Shown: positions 28,665 through 38,820 of the stretch, piece by piece | How the letters are laid out: every line of letters starts with the position of its first letter | Numbering within the stretch: position 1 is the stretch's first letter | DNA from: Acetobacter pasteurianus subsp. pasteurianus LMG 1262 = NBRC 106471 | GTDB lineage: Bacteria > Pseudomonadota > Alphaproteobacteria > Acetobacterales > Acetobacteraceae | Direction: 5' to 3' | Length of the DNA stretch: 64,000 bases | Assembly (NCBI RefSeq): GCF_000285275.1 | Contig: NZ_CADO01000026.1 | Span: forward strand, 53,841-117,840 | Position numbers and translations under genes: made by a program | Notes under the pieces: generated by a model | Databases searched by the model: none | Told to the model about the DNA's origin: nothing | Seen by the model: the letters and a program-made list of their open reading frames with translations, nothing else

Positions 28665-29045
28665 ATGGACGGGCCTGCAGCGCAGGAGCAGCCAGCGGCG
28701 GAATCTGCACGATCTCTGCGGCTTAAAAAGAGGAAGCAATTCCTCTTTCTGGCTTCTCGCGGGCGTAAAGCGCCTGTGCCGGGGCTTGTTTTGCAGCTTT
28801 TCCGGCGTCCGGATACGGATGTCGCGCGTGTAGGCTTTACGGTTACCAAAAAGGTCGGCAACTCCGTGGTGCGTAACCGCGTGCGCCGCAGGTTGCGCGA
28901 AGTTGTGCGTATTGTAGAAGCCGATACGCCGCTAAACGGTCTGGACCTTGTTCTTATAGGCCGTGGTGCCACCATAAATCGCCCATTTACGGCGCTGGTG
29001 GCTGATTTCCGTAAAGCATTAACGTTGTGCCAGCGGGATTCCTGA
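28665..29045 (+). CDS. rnpA: Ribonuclease P protein component
   Basis: About 126 residues, the basic protein cofactor of RNase P for tRNA 5' maturation. The signature GFTVTKKVGNSVVRNRVRRRLRE is split as VTKKVGNSVVRNR and RRRLREVVR. ATG 28665 or the TTG just before it is the start. The yidD gene commonly found next is missing; the 122 bp to yidC contain no gene. Confidence 0.94.
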   Translation: MDGPAAQEQPAAESARSLRLKKRKQFLFLASRGRKAPVPGLVLQLFRRPDTDVARVGFTVTKKVGNSVVRNRVRRRLREVVRIVEADTPLNGLDLVLIGRGATINRPFTALVADFRKALTLCQRDS

Positions 29046-29167
29046 TATCCTGCCTTGCATTCGTGTGCGTCCTGCGCTGGAACCTGTATGCCGTTTAAGA
29101 CTCCGGGTTTTTTACGGGTGTTAAGTTTTCCAATTTGTATGTGCAGGGGGCCGCAAGGCCGGAGCTT

Positions 29168-30919
29168 ATGGATCCAAAACGTCTAATACTGGCAACAGCG
29201 CTGTCAGCTCTGGTACTTATCGGGTATGACTATCTTTTCCCGCAGCATCAGCCCGTACCCCCGCCGCAGCCGGGTGTGCATGCTGTAGCGCCTCCGACAC
29301 CTGCTTCTTCTGGTGCGGCTGCTCCGGCTGAAAACACGCAGGCAGAAGCCGCGGCTCCCGTAAAGGATGGTCCGGAAACCCGTGTGGCCATTAACGCCCT
29401 CGCCGTACAGGGCACGCTAAACCTGCGTGGCGCACGGCTGGATGATCTGGTGCTCAAGCATTATCGGGAAACCGTAAAGCCAGATAGCCCGGATGTGCGT
29501 GTTCTTAACTCCGCTTCCACCCATGCAGATTATGTAGATTTCGGCTGGCGTGCACCGTCCGATGTTTCTGTGCGTCTGCCAGATGCCAACACATTGTGGA
29601 AAGCCTCTGGCACCCAGATGGATGCCGAACACCCGCTCACCCTTTCTTGGGATAACGGGCAGGGGCTGACCTTTGATATCCGCATGTCGGTGGATCAGAA
29701 CTACATGTTCACCATCAGCCAGCAGGTGCATAACAGCACCGGGCAGGCTGTGGCGCTGTATCCTTTCTACCGTGTGAACCGTGGTTACACGCCGGAAGAA
29801 ACCGGCGGCATGCTGGTGCATGAAGGCCCGATCTCGGTTATTGATGGCCGCCTGAACGAAGGTTCCTACAAAACGGTGCGCACAGGTGGTGTGCCGCCAG
29901 ACAATATTGCATGGAGCCATCAGGGCACCGGCGGTTGGGCTGGTATTACAGACAAATACTGGCTGATGGCCGTGCTGCCGGACCAGAACGCCAACGTGAT
30001 TGGCACCTATGGTTTTCAGGCGGCGCAAGGCGCGTATCAGGTTGGCTTTACGGCTACGGCACCTGTGCAGGTGGCTGCGGGGCAGACTGCCTCTACCGAG
30101 GCCCACGTGTTTGCGGGCGCCAAGGAAGTGCGTCTGCTCGAGCAGTATGAAAAAGACCTGCACGTACCCATGTTCTGGAAAGCCGTGGACTTTGGCTGGC
30201 TTTCCTTCCTCACCCGTCCCGTGTTCTTTGTGCTGGACTGGCTGAACGAACATCTGGGCAGCTTTGGTCTGGCCCTGCTGACGTTTACCGTGATTGTGAA
30301 AGTGGCCTTCCTGCCGCTCACCATCAAGCAGATGCGCATGACATGGAAAACAGCGCGCCTGAAGCCGCAGGTGGACCTGATCCGCTCCCGCCTGAAGGAT
30401 GACCCGATGGCCATGCAGCAGCAGATCATGGCGTTGTATCGGCAGGAAAACGTTAATCTGTTCGGGGGCTTTCTGCCGCTGCTTATACAGGCGCCTGTGT
30501 TCTGGTGCCTGTATAAGGATCTGTATGTCACGATCGAAATGCGGCATGCACCATTTGTGGGCTGGGTGAAGGATCTTTCTGCGCCAGACCCCACCAACCT
30601 GTTCAATCTGTTTGGCCTTGTGCCGTTTGATCCCACCCACATCACGCCGTTTCTGGCGCTGGGGGCTTGGCCCATCATGTATGGTGCCACGCTGTTCCTG
30701 ATGCAGAAGGTGAGCTCCAGCTCTGCCAACATGGACCCATCACAGCAGAAGGTGATGATGTTCATTCCGCTGCTGTTCACGTTCTTCATGGCGCGGCAGC
30801 CGGTCGGGCTGGTGATCTACTACTGCTGGAGCAACATCCTTACGGCTGTGCAGCAGGTTATCATCATCTCCCGTCTGAAAGCGGCAGATGCCAAACCCCA
30901 ACTGGTTAAGCCCAAATGA
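29168..30919 (+). CDS. yidC: Membrane protein insertase YidC
   Basis: A 583-residue inner-membrane insertase. An N-terminal membrane anchor (about 5-22) is followed by a Pro/Ala linker, a large periplasmic domain (about 60-335) and a C-terminal five-helix insertase core starting near LSFLTRPVFFVLDWL. The ATG at 29168 has GGAG upstream; an earlier in-frame start at 29135 is less likely. The stop overlaps engB (ATGA). Confidence 0.96.
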   Translation: MDPKRLILATALSALVLIGYDYLFPQHQPVPPPQPGVHAVAPPTPASSGAAAPAENTQAEAAAPVKDGPETRVAINALAVQGTLNLRGARLDDLVLKHYRETVKPDSPDVRVLNSASTHADYVDFGWRAPSDVSVRLPDANTLWKASGTQMDAEHPLTLSWDNGQGLTFDIRMSVDQNYMFTISQQVHNSTGQAVALYPFYRVNRGYTPEETGGMLVHEGPISVIDGRLNEGSYKTVRTGGVPPDNIAWSHQGTGGWAGITDKYWLMAVLPDQNANVIGTYGFQAAQGAYQVGFTATAPVQVAAGQTASTEAHVFAGAKEVRLLEQYEKDLHVPMFWKAVDFGWLSFLTRPVFFVLDWLNEHLGSFGLALLTFTVIVKVAFLPLTIKQMRMTWKTARLKPQVDLIRSRLKDDPMAMQQQIMALYRQENVNLFGGFLPLLIQAPVFWCLYKDLYVTIEMRHAPFVGWVKDLSAPDPTNLFNLFGLVPFDPTHITPFLALGAWPIMYGATLFLMQKVSSSSANMDPSQQKVMMFIPLLFTFFMARQPVGLVIYYCWSNILTAVQQVIIISRLKAADAKPQLVKPK

Positions 30920-31599
30920 CAGATGATGCCGCATCCTCTTTTCGAGAACTAAAGGATGAAGCCCGTATTGCCGCCGCCCTGGAAGAGGGGCGGCGGCTTT
31001 TTGCGGGTTCATGCGAATTTGTGTTTGGCGCGCAAAAGCTGGGGCAACTGCCGCCGCAAACCCTGCCGGAAATTGCGTTTGCCGGGCGCTCCAATGTGGG
31101 AAAATCCAGCTTGGTGAACGCGCTTACGGGCCGCAAAACGCTGGCGCGGGCTTCCTCCGAGCCGGGGCGCACCAAGCAGCTCAACTTCTTCAATCTGGCA
31201 GACCGGCTGATGCTGGTGGATATGCCGGGTTATGGCTACGCAAAGGCTGCCAAATCCGTAAAGGAAGACTGGCAGGATATGATGTTTGATTACCTGCGCG
31301 GTCGGCCAAGTTTGCAGCGTGTTGTGCTGCTGCTGGATGCGCGGGTGGAAATGAAGGCGCATGATCTGGAAGTAATGGACCTGCTGGATAAAGCAGCCGT
31401 CAGCTTTCAGGTGGTGCTGACCAAGTGCGATAGCGTTAAACCCGGCCCGCTGGCACGCAAGCAGGCAGAAGTTGAAGCGGAAATTCGCCGCCACCCCGCG
31501 GCTTTTCCCTACCTGTCTTTAACAAGCAGCCAGACAGGTGAAGGTATTGAGGGCTTGCGGGCGGAACTGGCAGAATTTGCCCTGCCCAAGGCGCCATGA
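30916..31599 (+). CDS. engB: Ribosome biogenesis GTP-binding protein YsxC/EngB
   Basis: A 227-residue GTPase for large-subunit assembly. P-loop [18 protein letters not shown] and TKCD are visible. It has an N-terminal extension of about 50 residues before the G domain. Coupled to yidC by a 4-bp overlap, a widely conserved neighbour. Confidence 0.95.
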   Translation: MTDDAASSFRELKDEARIAAALEEGRRLFAGSCEFVFGAQKLGQLPPQTLPEIAFAGRSNVGKSSLVNALTGRKTLARASSEPGRTKQLNFFNLADRLMLVDMPGYGYAKAAKSVKEDWQDMMFDYLRGRPSLQRVVLLLDARVEMKAHDLEVMDLLDKAAVSFQVVLTKCDSVKPGPLARKQAEVEAEIRRHPAAFPYLSLTSSQTGEGIEGLRAELAEFALPKAP

Positions 31600-31630
31600 T
31601 CTGATTGATGACAAGCAGGAAGTGCAGAGC

Positions 31631-32548
31631 ATGACAGAACCACGGGTTCCTTCTTCCCATTCCCATCATGATGCGGCGCAGGAAGCCGCCATTCTGGCCG
31701 GAGCCCTGCCGTATCTGCGCCGCTATGCGGGGGATACCATTGTGGTCAAGTATGGTGGCCACGCCATGGGCAATGCAGATCTGGCCAAAACCTTTGGGCG
31801 GGATATTGCGCTGCTCAAGCTGGTGGGCATCAACCCGGTTGTGGTGCATGGCGGCGGCCCGCAGATCAACCAGATGCTCAAACGGCTGGAAATTCCCTCC
31901 ACCTTTGTGGATGGCCTGCGCGTAACAGACGCCAATATGGTGGATGTTATTGAGATGGTTCTGGCGGGCTCCGTGAACAAGGAAGTGGCGGAGCTTATCA
32001 GCCGAGAAGGCGCGCTGGCTGTTGGTATTTCCGGCAAGGACGGTAAAATGATTACCGCCCGCAAATTGCAACGCAAGGTGCGGGATACGGAAAGCCAGAT
32101 TGAACGCGTGCTGGATCTGGGCTTTGTGGGCGAACCCATAAAGGTGGACCCGCGCGTGATTTATGCGCTCTCCGGCTCTGGCCTTATTCCGGTTATTGCG
32201 CCGGTAGGCTTTGGGGAAGATGGCGCCACCTACAACATCAATGCCGATACGGCTGCCGGTGCTGTAGCCGGTGCGGTGCATGCCACCCGCCTGCTGATGC
32301 TGACAGACGTACCCGGCGTGCTGGATGCCGATGGCAAGCTGATACCAGAACTCACAGCCGCGCAGGCCATGCAGGCTATTGAGGATGGTGTGATTACTGG
32401 CGGTATGATCCCCAAGGTGGAAACCTGCATTCAGGCCGTGCAGGCCGGTGCGCGTGCAGCCGTGATTATTGATGGCCGTATGCCCCATGCCTGCCTGCTG
32501 GAACTGTTTACGGCATCTGGCTCCGGCACCATGATCCGGGCGGAATAA
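31631..32548 (+). CDS. argB: Acetylglutamate kinase
   Basis: A 305-residue amino-acid kinase for the second step of arginine synthesis. Signatures: [21 protein letters not shown], and GMIPKVETC in the C-terminal part. The ATG at 31631 is chosen over an upstream in-frame TTG inside engB. It follows engB by 31 bp, as in other Alphaproteobacteria. Confidence 0.95.
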   Translation: MTEPRVPSSHSHHDAAQEAAILAGALPYLRRYAGDTIVVKYGGHAMGNADLAKTFGRDIALLKLVGINPVVVHGGGPQINQMLKRLEIPSTFVDGLRVTDANMVDVIEMVLAGSVNKEVAELISREGALAVGISGKDGKMITARKLQRKVRDTESQIERVLDLGFVGEPIKVDPRVIYALSGSGLIPVIAPVGFGEDGATYNINADTAAGAVAGAVHATRLLMLTDVPGVLDADGKLIPELTAAQAMQAIEDGVITGGMIPKVETCIQAVQAGARAAVIIDGRMPHACLLELFTASGSGTMIRAE

Positions 32549-32684
32549 CGCCGCGGTTGCCAGCCATTTTCCGGGGTGCCATGCGTTGACACGCCGCGTG
32601 TGTGTCCGCATGGTCGCTCTGTATTTTTTCTGCCGGGGCTGTGGTGCAGGCCCGGTGTTTGTCCATCCTGTCTGACGGTGTGTT

Positions 32685-33533
32685 ATGACCAACGAAACCT
32701 TGCGCGCGCATATTGAAGCCCTGTGGGAAAAGCGGGACCAGATTTCCTCCGCTACAACGGGGGAAGACCGCAAAGCCATTGAAACGGCTCTGGAAGCTCT
32801 GGATTCTGGTGCGCTGCGTGTGGCCGAACCCAAGGAAGATGGCTGGCAGGTGAATGAATGGCTGAAAAAAGCTGTTCTGCTTTCCTTCCGTCTGAACGAT
32901 AGCGTGGCCATTCCCGGTGGCGCAGCCGGTGCCCCGGCTTACGATAAAGTGCCGCTGAAGTTTGCTGGCTGGGATCAGGCCCGTTTTGATAAGGCTGGCT
33001 TCCGCGTGGTGCCGGGCGCTGTTGTGCGTCGCTCCGCCTTTATCGCTCCCGGCGCTGTGCTGATGCCCAGCTTTGTAAACGTGGGTGCCCGCGTGGATAG
33101 CGGTACCATGGTGGACACATGGGCCACTGTTGGCAGCTGTGCCCAGATTGGCAAGAACTGCCATATCAGCGGTGGCGCAGGTATTGGTGGCGTTCTGGAA
33201 CCGCTGCAGGCTGCTCCGGTAATTATTGAAGACAACTGCTTTATCGGCGCACGTTCCGAAGTGGCAGAAGGCGTGATTGTGGAACGCGGCTCCGTGCTGT
33301 CCATGGGCGTGTTCCTTGGCGCTTCCACCAAGATTGTGGACCGTGCAACGGGTGAAATCTACATGGGCCGTGTGCCGGCTTATTCCGTTGTTGTGCCGGG
33401 CACCATGCCATCTTCCAAGCCGGTTGGGCCGGATGGTCGCCCCAATCCTGCTCTGGCTTGCGCCGTGATTGTAAAGCGGGTGGACGAACGCACACGTTCC
33501 AAAACCTCCATTAACGATCTGCTGCGTGACTGA
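32685..33533 (+). CDS. dapD: 2,3,4,5-tetrahydropyridine-2,6-dicarboxylate N-succinyltransferase
   Basis: A 282-residue trimeric beta-helix enzyme of the succinylase branch of lysine/meso-diaminopimelate synthesis. Hexapeptide repeats run from about residue 110 ([14 protein letters not shown]). [18 protein letters not shown] is the family core; [10 protein letters not shown] follows. TTGACA at 32586-32591 in the 136-bp spacer hints at a separate promoter, but no clear -10 box is seen. Confidence 0.95.
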   Translation: MTNETLRAHIEALWEKRDQISSATTGEDRKAIETALEALDSGALRVAEPKEDGWQVNEWLKKAVLLSFRLNDSVAIPGGAAGAPAYDKVPLKFAGWDQARFDKAGFRVVPGAVVRRSAFIAPGAVLMPSFVNVGARVDSGTMVDTWATVGSCAQIGKNCHISGGAGIGGVLEPLQAAPVIIEDNCFIGARSEVAEGVIVERGSVLSMGVFLGASTKIVDRATGEIYMGRVPAYSVVVPGTMPSSKPVGPDGRPNPALACAVIVKRVDERTRSKTSINDLLRD

Positions 33534-33571
33534 TCTGGCAGACTAAAAAGCGAAAAAAGAGGCAGAAAAGC

Positions 33572-34747
33572 ATGGCGGACGCAGCGCAGGTGAGTATTCC
33601 GGCCAATCTGGCACTGACAGATCCGGTTGGAGTGGCGCAGGCGCTTATCCGTCTGCCTTCTGTCTCGCCAGATCCCGGTGCATCGCAGCATCTGCTTGCA
33701 GCCATGCTGGAGCGTCTGGGGTTTGAGGTCACGCACCTTCCGTTTGGCGAGGGTGCAGAGCGCACGCCCAATTTCTTTGCCCGTCTGGGCACGGGCAGCC
33801 CCCATATCTGTTACGCTGGTCATACCGATGTGGTGCCGCCGGGGAACGAGGCCGATTGGTCTCACCCCCCTTATGCGGCGGATATTGTGGATGGCGTGCT
33901 GTATGGCCGTGGCGCGTGTGACATGAAGGGCGGCATTGCGGCTTTTGTGTCTGCCGTGGCGCGGCATGTGGCGGCTGGGCCGGGCAAAGGCTCTATCAGT
34001 TTTCTGATCACGGGGGATGAAGAAGGCCCCGCCACCTATGGCACGGTAAAGGTGCTGGAATGGATGGCGCAGCACAATCAGATCCCAGATTACTGCTTGG
34101 TAGGTGAACCCACCAACCCCAAGGTTTTGGGCGAGATGGTGAAGGTTGGCCGCCGTGGTAGCTTAAACGCGCATATTGTGGTGGAAGGTACGCAGGGCCA
34201 TGTGGCCTATCCCCACCGGGCAGATAACCCGGTGCATCGCCTGCTGGCAGTGCTGGAAGCGTTGCGCGCCACACCGCTGGATAACGGCACCGAGTATTTT
34301 GAACCCTCTAGCCTTCAGGTCACCAGTGTGGATGTAGGCAATGGGGCTACCAATGTTATTCCCGCACGGGCCGAAGCCCGCCTGAATATTCGGTTTAATG
34401 ATCTGCACACAGGGGCCGCGCTGAAGGGCTGGGTAGAAACCGTTTGCCGCCAGCATGCCCCGCGTTCACGCGTGGAGATCAAGATAAGTGGCGAATCTTT
34501 CCTTACGTCCCCCACGCAGGAAACCACGGCCCTTGTAGAGGCCATCAAGCAGGTTACGGGCCGCACGCCCAAGCTGGATACCGGGGGTGGCACATCGGAT
34601 GCCCGCTTTATCAGCCGGTATTGTGCGGTTTCCGAATTCGGGCTGGTGGGCGCGAGTATTCATAAAGTTGATGAACACACGGATGTTGCGGATCTGGAAA
34701 TGCTGACACGGATCTATCAGACTTTTCTGGAAGGAGCGCAGGCATGA
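33572..34747 (+). CDS. dapE: Succinyl-diaminopimelate desuccinylase
   Basis: A 391-residue M20-family zinc hydrolase, the step after DapD/DapC. Metal ligands are in CYAGHTDVVPPG, GACDMKGG and GDEEGPA, with the last His-containing motif near the C-terminus (SIHKVDEHT). dapD and dapE lie side by side, so the succinylase route operates. The stop overlaps the next membrane-protein gene (ATGA). Confidence 0.95.
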   Translation: MADAAQVSIPANLALTDPVGVAQALIRLPSVSPDPGASQHLLAAMLERLGFEVTHLPFGEGAERTPNFFARLGTGSPHICYAGHTDVVPPGNEADWSHPPYAADIVDGVLYGRGACDMKGGIAAFVSAVARHVAAGPGKGSISFLITGDEEGPATYGTVKVLEWMAQHNQIPDYCLVGEPTNPKVLGEMVKVGRRGSLNAHIVVEGTQGHVAYPHRADNPVHRLLAVLEALRATPLDNGTEYFEPSSLQVTSVDVGNGATNVIPARAEARLNIRFNDLHTGAALKGWVETVCRQHAPRSRVEIKISGESFLTSPTQETTALVEAIKQVTGRTPKLDTGGGTSDARFISRYCAVSEFGLVGASIHKVDEHTDVADLEMLTRIYQTFLEGAQA

Positions 34748-35367
34748 TTCCCGATACCAGCAAGCCGGGTGTGATCCGGCGCACATTGCAGGGCATGTTG
34801 CTGCTGGCCAGCGGGCGCCGCGATGGCATAGCGTGTTTTGATGGCACGCTGGATGCCTTTGGCGCAGCGCTTGCGCCGCAGTTGGCGTTTCTGGTGGTCG
34901 GGCTGATGCAGGTCTTCCTCCAGACTGACAAGATCATGGCGCTTATCAAGGTTCTGCTTTCCTTGTGCGTTACCTTGCTGCCTGCTGTTGTGTCTCACTT
35001 TTACGCCCAGCGTTGGGGCCGTGGGGCACTGTGGCTGCGCTATATTACGGCGGCTACATGGTGCAACTGGGTGGTGGTGCTGATTTCTCTGGCCGCCACG
35101 TTGCTGGCTGCTCTGCTGTTTCCCGCCATTGCACAACAGCCGGGCTTTATGGCCGCATTGGTGATGACGGCTGCTGTCTATGAACTCTGGCTGCAATGGT
35201 TTGTGGCCCGCGTGGGCTTGGGCATTAGCGGTGGGCGTGCCTTTGTGCTGTATGCCTCTGTGCTGCTGGCCACGCTGGCGCTGTATGGTTTGGCCGCACT
35301 GCTGCCGCCCCATTACAAGGTGCTGACTGATCTGCTTCAGCCCATGATTGTGATGAACAATTCCTGA
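34744..35367 (+). CDS. Hypothetical multi-pass membrane protein
   Basis: A 207-residue protein of no recognised family. Four to five hydrophobic segments are visible (about 45-60, 65-85, 105-130, 138-160, 178-195). No catalytic motif stands out. It is coupled to dapE by a 4-bp overlap, so it is expressed with the lysine genes, but nothing in its sequence ties it to that pathway. It is convergent with truA. Confidence 0.75.
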   Translation: MIPDTSKPGVIRRTLQGMLLLASGRRDGIACFDGTLDAFGAALAPQLAFLVVGLMQVFLQTDKIMALIKVLLSLCVTLLPAVVSHFYAQRWGRGALWLRYITAATWCNWVVVLISLAATLLAALLFPAIAQQPGFMAALVMTAAVYELWLQWFVARVGLGISGGRAFVLYASVLLATLALYGLAALLPPHYKVLTDLLQPMIVMNNS

Positions 35368-35380
35368 AGAAAGTTTTGTG

Positions 35381-35409
35381 CCAGACCCGTTTTAGTCAAA
35401 CGGGTCTGG
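35381..35409. terminator. Perfect hairpin between convergent genes
   Basis: CCAGACCCGTTT and AAACGGGTCTGG form a 12-bp perfect stem around TAGTC; the truA stop codon lies inside it. T-runs on either side are poor, so it may act as a bidirectional 3' end or stability hairpin rather than a canonical terminator. Confidence 0.5.
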
Positions 35410-36180
35410 ATCATACCCCACGCCGTTCAGGTAAAGCCCCTCTGGCGGGGCGGTAGGGCCTGCGGCGCAGCGGTTGCGGGCTTCCAGAGCTTCTGCAACG
35501 CGCTCTGGCTGCCACGCCCCAATTCCCACAAGTTTAAGCGTGCCCACCATGTTCCGCACCTGATGGTGCAAAAAGGAACGGGCCTTGGCAAAAACAATCA
35601 CCTCATCCCCGTGGCGGGAAATTTCTAGCTGGTCCAGCGTGCGCATAGGGCTATGGGCCTGGCAGGCTACGGCGCGGAAAGACGTGAAATCATGCGAGCC
35701 CACCAGAATATTGGCCGCTTCCTGCATTTTTTCTACGTCTAGCGTGCTTTTAACGTGCCACACCTGCCCGGCCAGCAAGGTAGGGCGCGAGCGGCGGTTG
35801 AGAATACGATACTGGTATGAGCGCCATATGGCTGAAAAACGCGCGCTCCAGTCTGTATCTACTTGGGCAGCATCCAGCACCACCACGTTATGGGGCTTGA
35901 GGTGATAGCTCAGACCCTCCCGCACGGAATGGCGGGAGAAACGCACATCAGCCGGAAAATCCAGATGCGCCACCTGTGCCAGTGCATGCACGCCGGAATC
36001 CGTGCGCCCGGCGGTAATGCTGCTTACGGGGCGGTTGTTGGCCAGCCGTGCAGCAGCTTCTTCCAGCAAAGACTGCACGGAAAGGCCGGATTTCTGGCGC
36101 TGCCAGCCCACAAGGCCGGTACCATCGTATTCCAGTTTTACGGCCCAACGCTGAACGGGGGCGAGTTCTTCTTCCATCAT
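35392..36180 (-). CDS. truA: tRNA pseudouridine synthase A
   Basis: A 262-residue enzyme modifying positions 38-40 of tRNAs. The catalytic Asp61 is in [22 protein letters not shown] N-terminal motif ([12 protein letters not shown]) and [13 protein letters not shown] are typical. Its ATG overlaps the fmt stop; an in-frame ATG three bases further in is equally possible. Last gene of def-fmt-truA on the minus strand. Confidence 0.95.
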   Translation of the reverse strand: MMEEELAPVQRWAVKLEYDGTGLVGWQRQKSGLSVQSLLEEAAARLANNRPVSSITAGRTDSGVHALAQVAHLDFPADVRFSRHSVREGLSYHLKPHNVVVLDAAQVDTDWSARFSAIWRSYQYRILNRRSRPTLLAGQVWHVKSTLDVEKMQEAANILVGSHDFTSFRAVACQAHSPMRTLDQLEISRHGDEVIVFAKARSFLHHQVRNMVGTLKLVGIGAWQPERVAEALEARNRCAAGPTAPPEGLYLNGVGYDPDPFD

Positions 36181-37115
36181 GCGGGGTTTTGCTGCTCGGC
36201 CCCTAAAAGTGTGCCAGCGGCCAATGGCTGGCCACGCAAAAAGGCATCGGCATCCATCATGCCCCGGCCCGGCTTTTGCAGGCGTGTTAGCCGCATAGCA
36301 CCGCTGCCACAGGCAATAGTGAGGGCATCATCCAGCACAGTGCCGGGTTGGGCGGTGTGTTTGGTATCGGGCAGTGGAGTGGCCGCGCCAATTTTCAGCA
36401 CCGTGCCATCGGGCAGGGTAGTAAAGGTGCCGGGCCACGGGGTGAGCGCGCGAATCTGGCGGTCTATTTCCGTGGCGGTTTTGGCCCAGTCTATGCGTCC
36501 ATCTTCACGCGTCAGACGCGGAGCGTAGGTAACGCCTTCTTCCGGCTGCGGAGTGGGTGTGGGCATATCGGCCAGTACACGCAGCGCCATATCTGCCCCC
36601 AATGCGCTAAGGGCATCGTGCAGGCTGGTGGCGGTTGTGGTGGTGGTAATGGGCACGGCTTCACGCAGCAGCATGGGGCCTGTATCCAGCCCGGCTTCCA
36701 TCTGCATAATGGTAACGCCGCTTTGCGTATCTCCGGCCAGAATGGCGCTCTGGATGGGGGAGGCGCCGCGCCAGCGTGGCAGCAGGCTGGCATGAATGTT
36801 CAGGCAGCCAAGGCGTGGGGCATCCAGCATGGCTTGGGGCAGAATAAGCCCATAGGCAGCCACAATGGCGGCATCGGCCTGTAGTGCTGCAAAATCTGCC
36901 CATTCGGGCTCATTTTTACGGAGCGAGAGCGGGTGGCGCACCAGCAGCCCCAGTTCTTCCGCCGCTTGTTGCACGGGGGAAGCCTGAAGCTTTTTGCCGC
37001 GTCCAGCAGGGCGCGGGGGCTGACAGTACACAGCCACAATTTCGTGCCCCGCAGCATGGAGCGCACGCAGCGCCGGAACAGAAAAGTCCGGCGTGCCCAT
37101 AAAGACAAGACGCAT
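36177..37115 (-). CDS. fmt: Methionyl-tRNA formyltransferase
   Basis: A 312-residue enzyme formylating initiator Met-tRNA. It starts with [14 protein letters not shown]; the catalytic region has [17 protein letters not shown], followed by a C-terminal OB-like tRNA-binding domain. The partner def lies just upstream, the standard pair. Confidence 0.96.
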   Translation of the reverse strand: MRLVFMGTPDFSVPALRALHAAGHEIVAVYCQPPRPAGRGKKLQASPVQQAAEELGLLVRHPLSLRKNEPEWADFAALQADAAIVAAYGLILPQAMLDAPRLGCLNIHASLLPRWRGASPIQSAILAGDTQSGVTIMQMEAGLDTGPMLLREAVPITTTTTATSLHDALSALGADMALRVLADMPTPTPQPEEGVTYAPRLTREDGRIDWAKTATEIDRQIRALTPWPGTFTTLPDGTVLKIGAATPLPDTKHTAQPGTVLDDALTIACGSGAMRLTRLQKPGRGMMDADAFLRGQPLAAGTLLGAEQQNPA

Positions 37116-37134
37116 GGTTGGCGGCCCCTCAGGC

Positions 37135-37695
37135 TTATTTACGCTTTAGTTCCTTGGCCAGCCGGCGCAGGATCATGTTGCGGCGCAGGGCGGAAAGGTG
37201 GTCCACAAACAGCACACCTTCCAGATGGTCTATTTCGTGCTGGATGCAGGTGGCCAGCAGGCCCTCGGCTTCGCGCTCCACCACATCACCATTCACGTTG
37301 TTCCAGCGCACGCGAATCTTTTCCGGGCGCACCACTTCCGCATACTGGTTGGGCAGGGAGAGGCAGCCTTCCTCCCGCACAGCCATGTCTTCCGTTTCCG
37401 CAATCACTTCGGGGTTGATCATGACAATCGGGTCCCGCGCGTCTTTTTCTCCCAGATCAACCAGAATAAAGCGCTGGCTCAGGCCCACCTGCGGTGCCGC
37501 AAGCCCAATGCCGGGGGCCTGATACATGGCCGAGAACATGTTGGGCAGAATCTTGCGAATTTCTGCCACGTCCTCCGGCTTCACCAGCCGCGCCTTCTGG
37601 CGCAGCACGGGGTGCGGCGGCGTAAGGATCTGAAGGGGTGCTGCGCCATCCGATGCAGCAGAAAAAGAGATGTCTGTATTGGCTGCGTGTGTCAT
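37135..37695 (-). CDS. def: Peptide deformylase
   Basis: A 186-residue metalloprotease removing N-formyl groups. All three motifs are present: [10 protein letters not shown] (62-71), EGCLSLP with Cys111, and HEIDHLEG with His153, Glu154 and His157. The ATG at 37695 is chosen; the frame stays open upstream, but that would add about 89 residues unlike the family. Confidence 0.95.
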   Translation of the reverse strand: MTHAANTDISFSAASDGAAPLQILTPPHPVLRQKARLVKPEDVAEIRKILPNMFSAMYQAPGIGLAAPQVGLSQRFILVDLGEKDARDPIVMINPEVIAETEDMAVREEGCLSLPNQYAEVVRPEKIRVRWNNVNGDVVEREAEGLLATCIQHEIDHLEGVLFVDHLSALRRNMILRRLAKELKRK

Positions 37696-37933
37696 ACTGC
37701 GGGATGTAGCGTTCCGCCGCGCCTGATGCCAGAGAAAAACACAGGGAAAATCTGCCTCTGGCCTTAAAACCTGTTGCCTGTGCGCCACAGTGTGTTGTCC
37801 AATACCCCCATATGGCCGAATACAGGCATGGGGGCGGGGTTGCGTGTCAGCGGGCCTATCCCATATCGTGATAAGATCAGATGCCGTAACGGGTCTGATT
37901 TTTCTGTCTCGCTCAAGGAAGGAGGAGGCTTGG

Positions 37934-38443
37934 ATGTCTGGAAGACTGTTTGGCTCACCCATGTTTTTAGGGTTTGATCATCTTGAGCAGATGCTCGAAC
38001 GCGCCAGCAAGGGATCGGGCGATGGATATCCGCCCTATAACATTGAGCAGATTGCCCCCAACGGCCTGCGGATCACTTTGGCCGTAGCAGGCTTTAAAAT
38101 GGATGACTTGCAGATTACGCAGGAAGATAATCAGCTTGTTATTCGTGGCCGGCAGATGGAAGACGGAGAAGAACGCGTTTTTCTGCACCGGGGCATTGCC
38201 TCCCGCCAGTTTCAGAAAGCCTTTGTGCTGGCGGAAGGTATAGAAATTGGCGGGGCGTGGCTGGATAACGGTCTGTTGCATATAGACCTGTTTCGCCCCC
38301 AGCCGGAGGTGCGTGTGAAACGCATTGAAATTGTGCAGGGTGGGCAAAAAAATAGCCGCGCGCCTGCTGCCGGTAATGGCAGCGTGCTGAAAGCCCGCTC
38401 ATCGCGCATGCTGCGCCCAGTGATGGACGTGGATGAAAGCTGA
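37934..38443 (+). CDS. Hsp20/alpha-crystallin family small heat shock protein
   Basis: A 169-residue IbpA-like chaperone that holds unfolding proteins. The alpha-crystallin domain covers about 35-130 (NGLRITLAVAGF, then GRQMEDGEERVFLHRGIA and ASRQFQKAF). A strong GGAGGAGG precedes the ATG. Upstream, TTG at 37840 and CCCATAT at 37860 are spaced like a heat-shock (RpoH) promoter but are weak matches. A TCGCT just before the Shine-Dalgarno recalls ROSE RNA thermometers. The DUF1150 gene follows by 18 bp. Confidence 0.9.
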   Translation: MSGRLFGSPMFLGFDHLEQMLERASKGSGDGYPPYNIEQIAPNGLRITLAVAGFKMDDLQITQEDNQLVIRGRQMEDGEERVFLHRGIASRQFQKAFVLAEGIEIGGAWLDNGLLHIDLFRPQPEVRVKRIEIVQGGQKNSRAPAAGNGSVLKARSSRMLRPVMDVDES

Positions 38444-38461
38444 CCCAATAAGGAGGACGCC

Positions 38462-38728
38462 ATGAAAAGTTCCATCTACAACGGTAGCGCCCCCGTTATG
38501 CCGCATGCGGCTGAACGCCCAGCAAATGTTCGCCAGCTTTCAGAAAGCCAGTTCCGCTCCCTTGGGCTGCGGGAGGTTGCCTATACGCGCCCGGCGCTGA
38601 TGGAAGATGATGAAATTGGTTGCGCCATTTACGCGGCTGACGGGTCTTTGCTGGCCGTGGTGGAAGATCTTGAAACCGCATGGGGCGCTATTGTGCAGAA
38701 TGATATGATCCCCGCCAGCTTGCAGTAA
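38462..38728 (+). CDS. DUF1150 family protein
   Basis: An 88-residue alphaproteobacterial protein of unknown role (DUF1150), with LREVAYTRP, IYAADGSLLAVV and a small acidic core. It is regularly found behind hsp20 genes, as here, suggesting heat-shock co-expression. AAGGAGG lies in front of the ATG, and a terminator follows. Confidence 0.85.
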   Translation: MKSSIYNGSAPVMPHAAERPANVRQLSESQFRSLGLREVAYTRPALMEDDEIGCAIYAADGSLLAVVEDLETAWGAIVQNDMIPASLQ

Positions 38729-38770
38729 CAGAAGCGGCGCAAGGGCCATTCAGCCATGCCAGACAGAGAA

Positions 38771-38800
38771 AAAGGATCGGCCAGTGCCGATCCTTTTTTT
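38771..38800 (+). terminator. Rho-independent terminator of hsp20-DUF1150
   Basis: AAAGGATCGGC and GCCGATCCTTT form a strong stem with a short CAGT-type loop and a T-run. The A-run on the other side lets it also serve hpf on the minus strand. Confidence 0.88.
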
Positions 38801-38820
38801 ATGCGCATAACGCTACTGGC

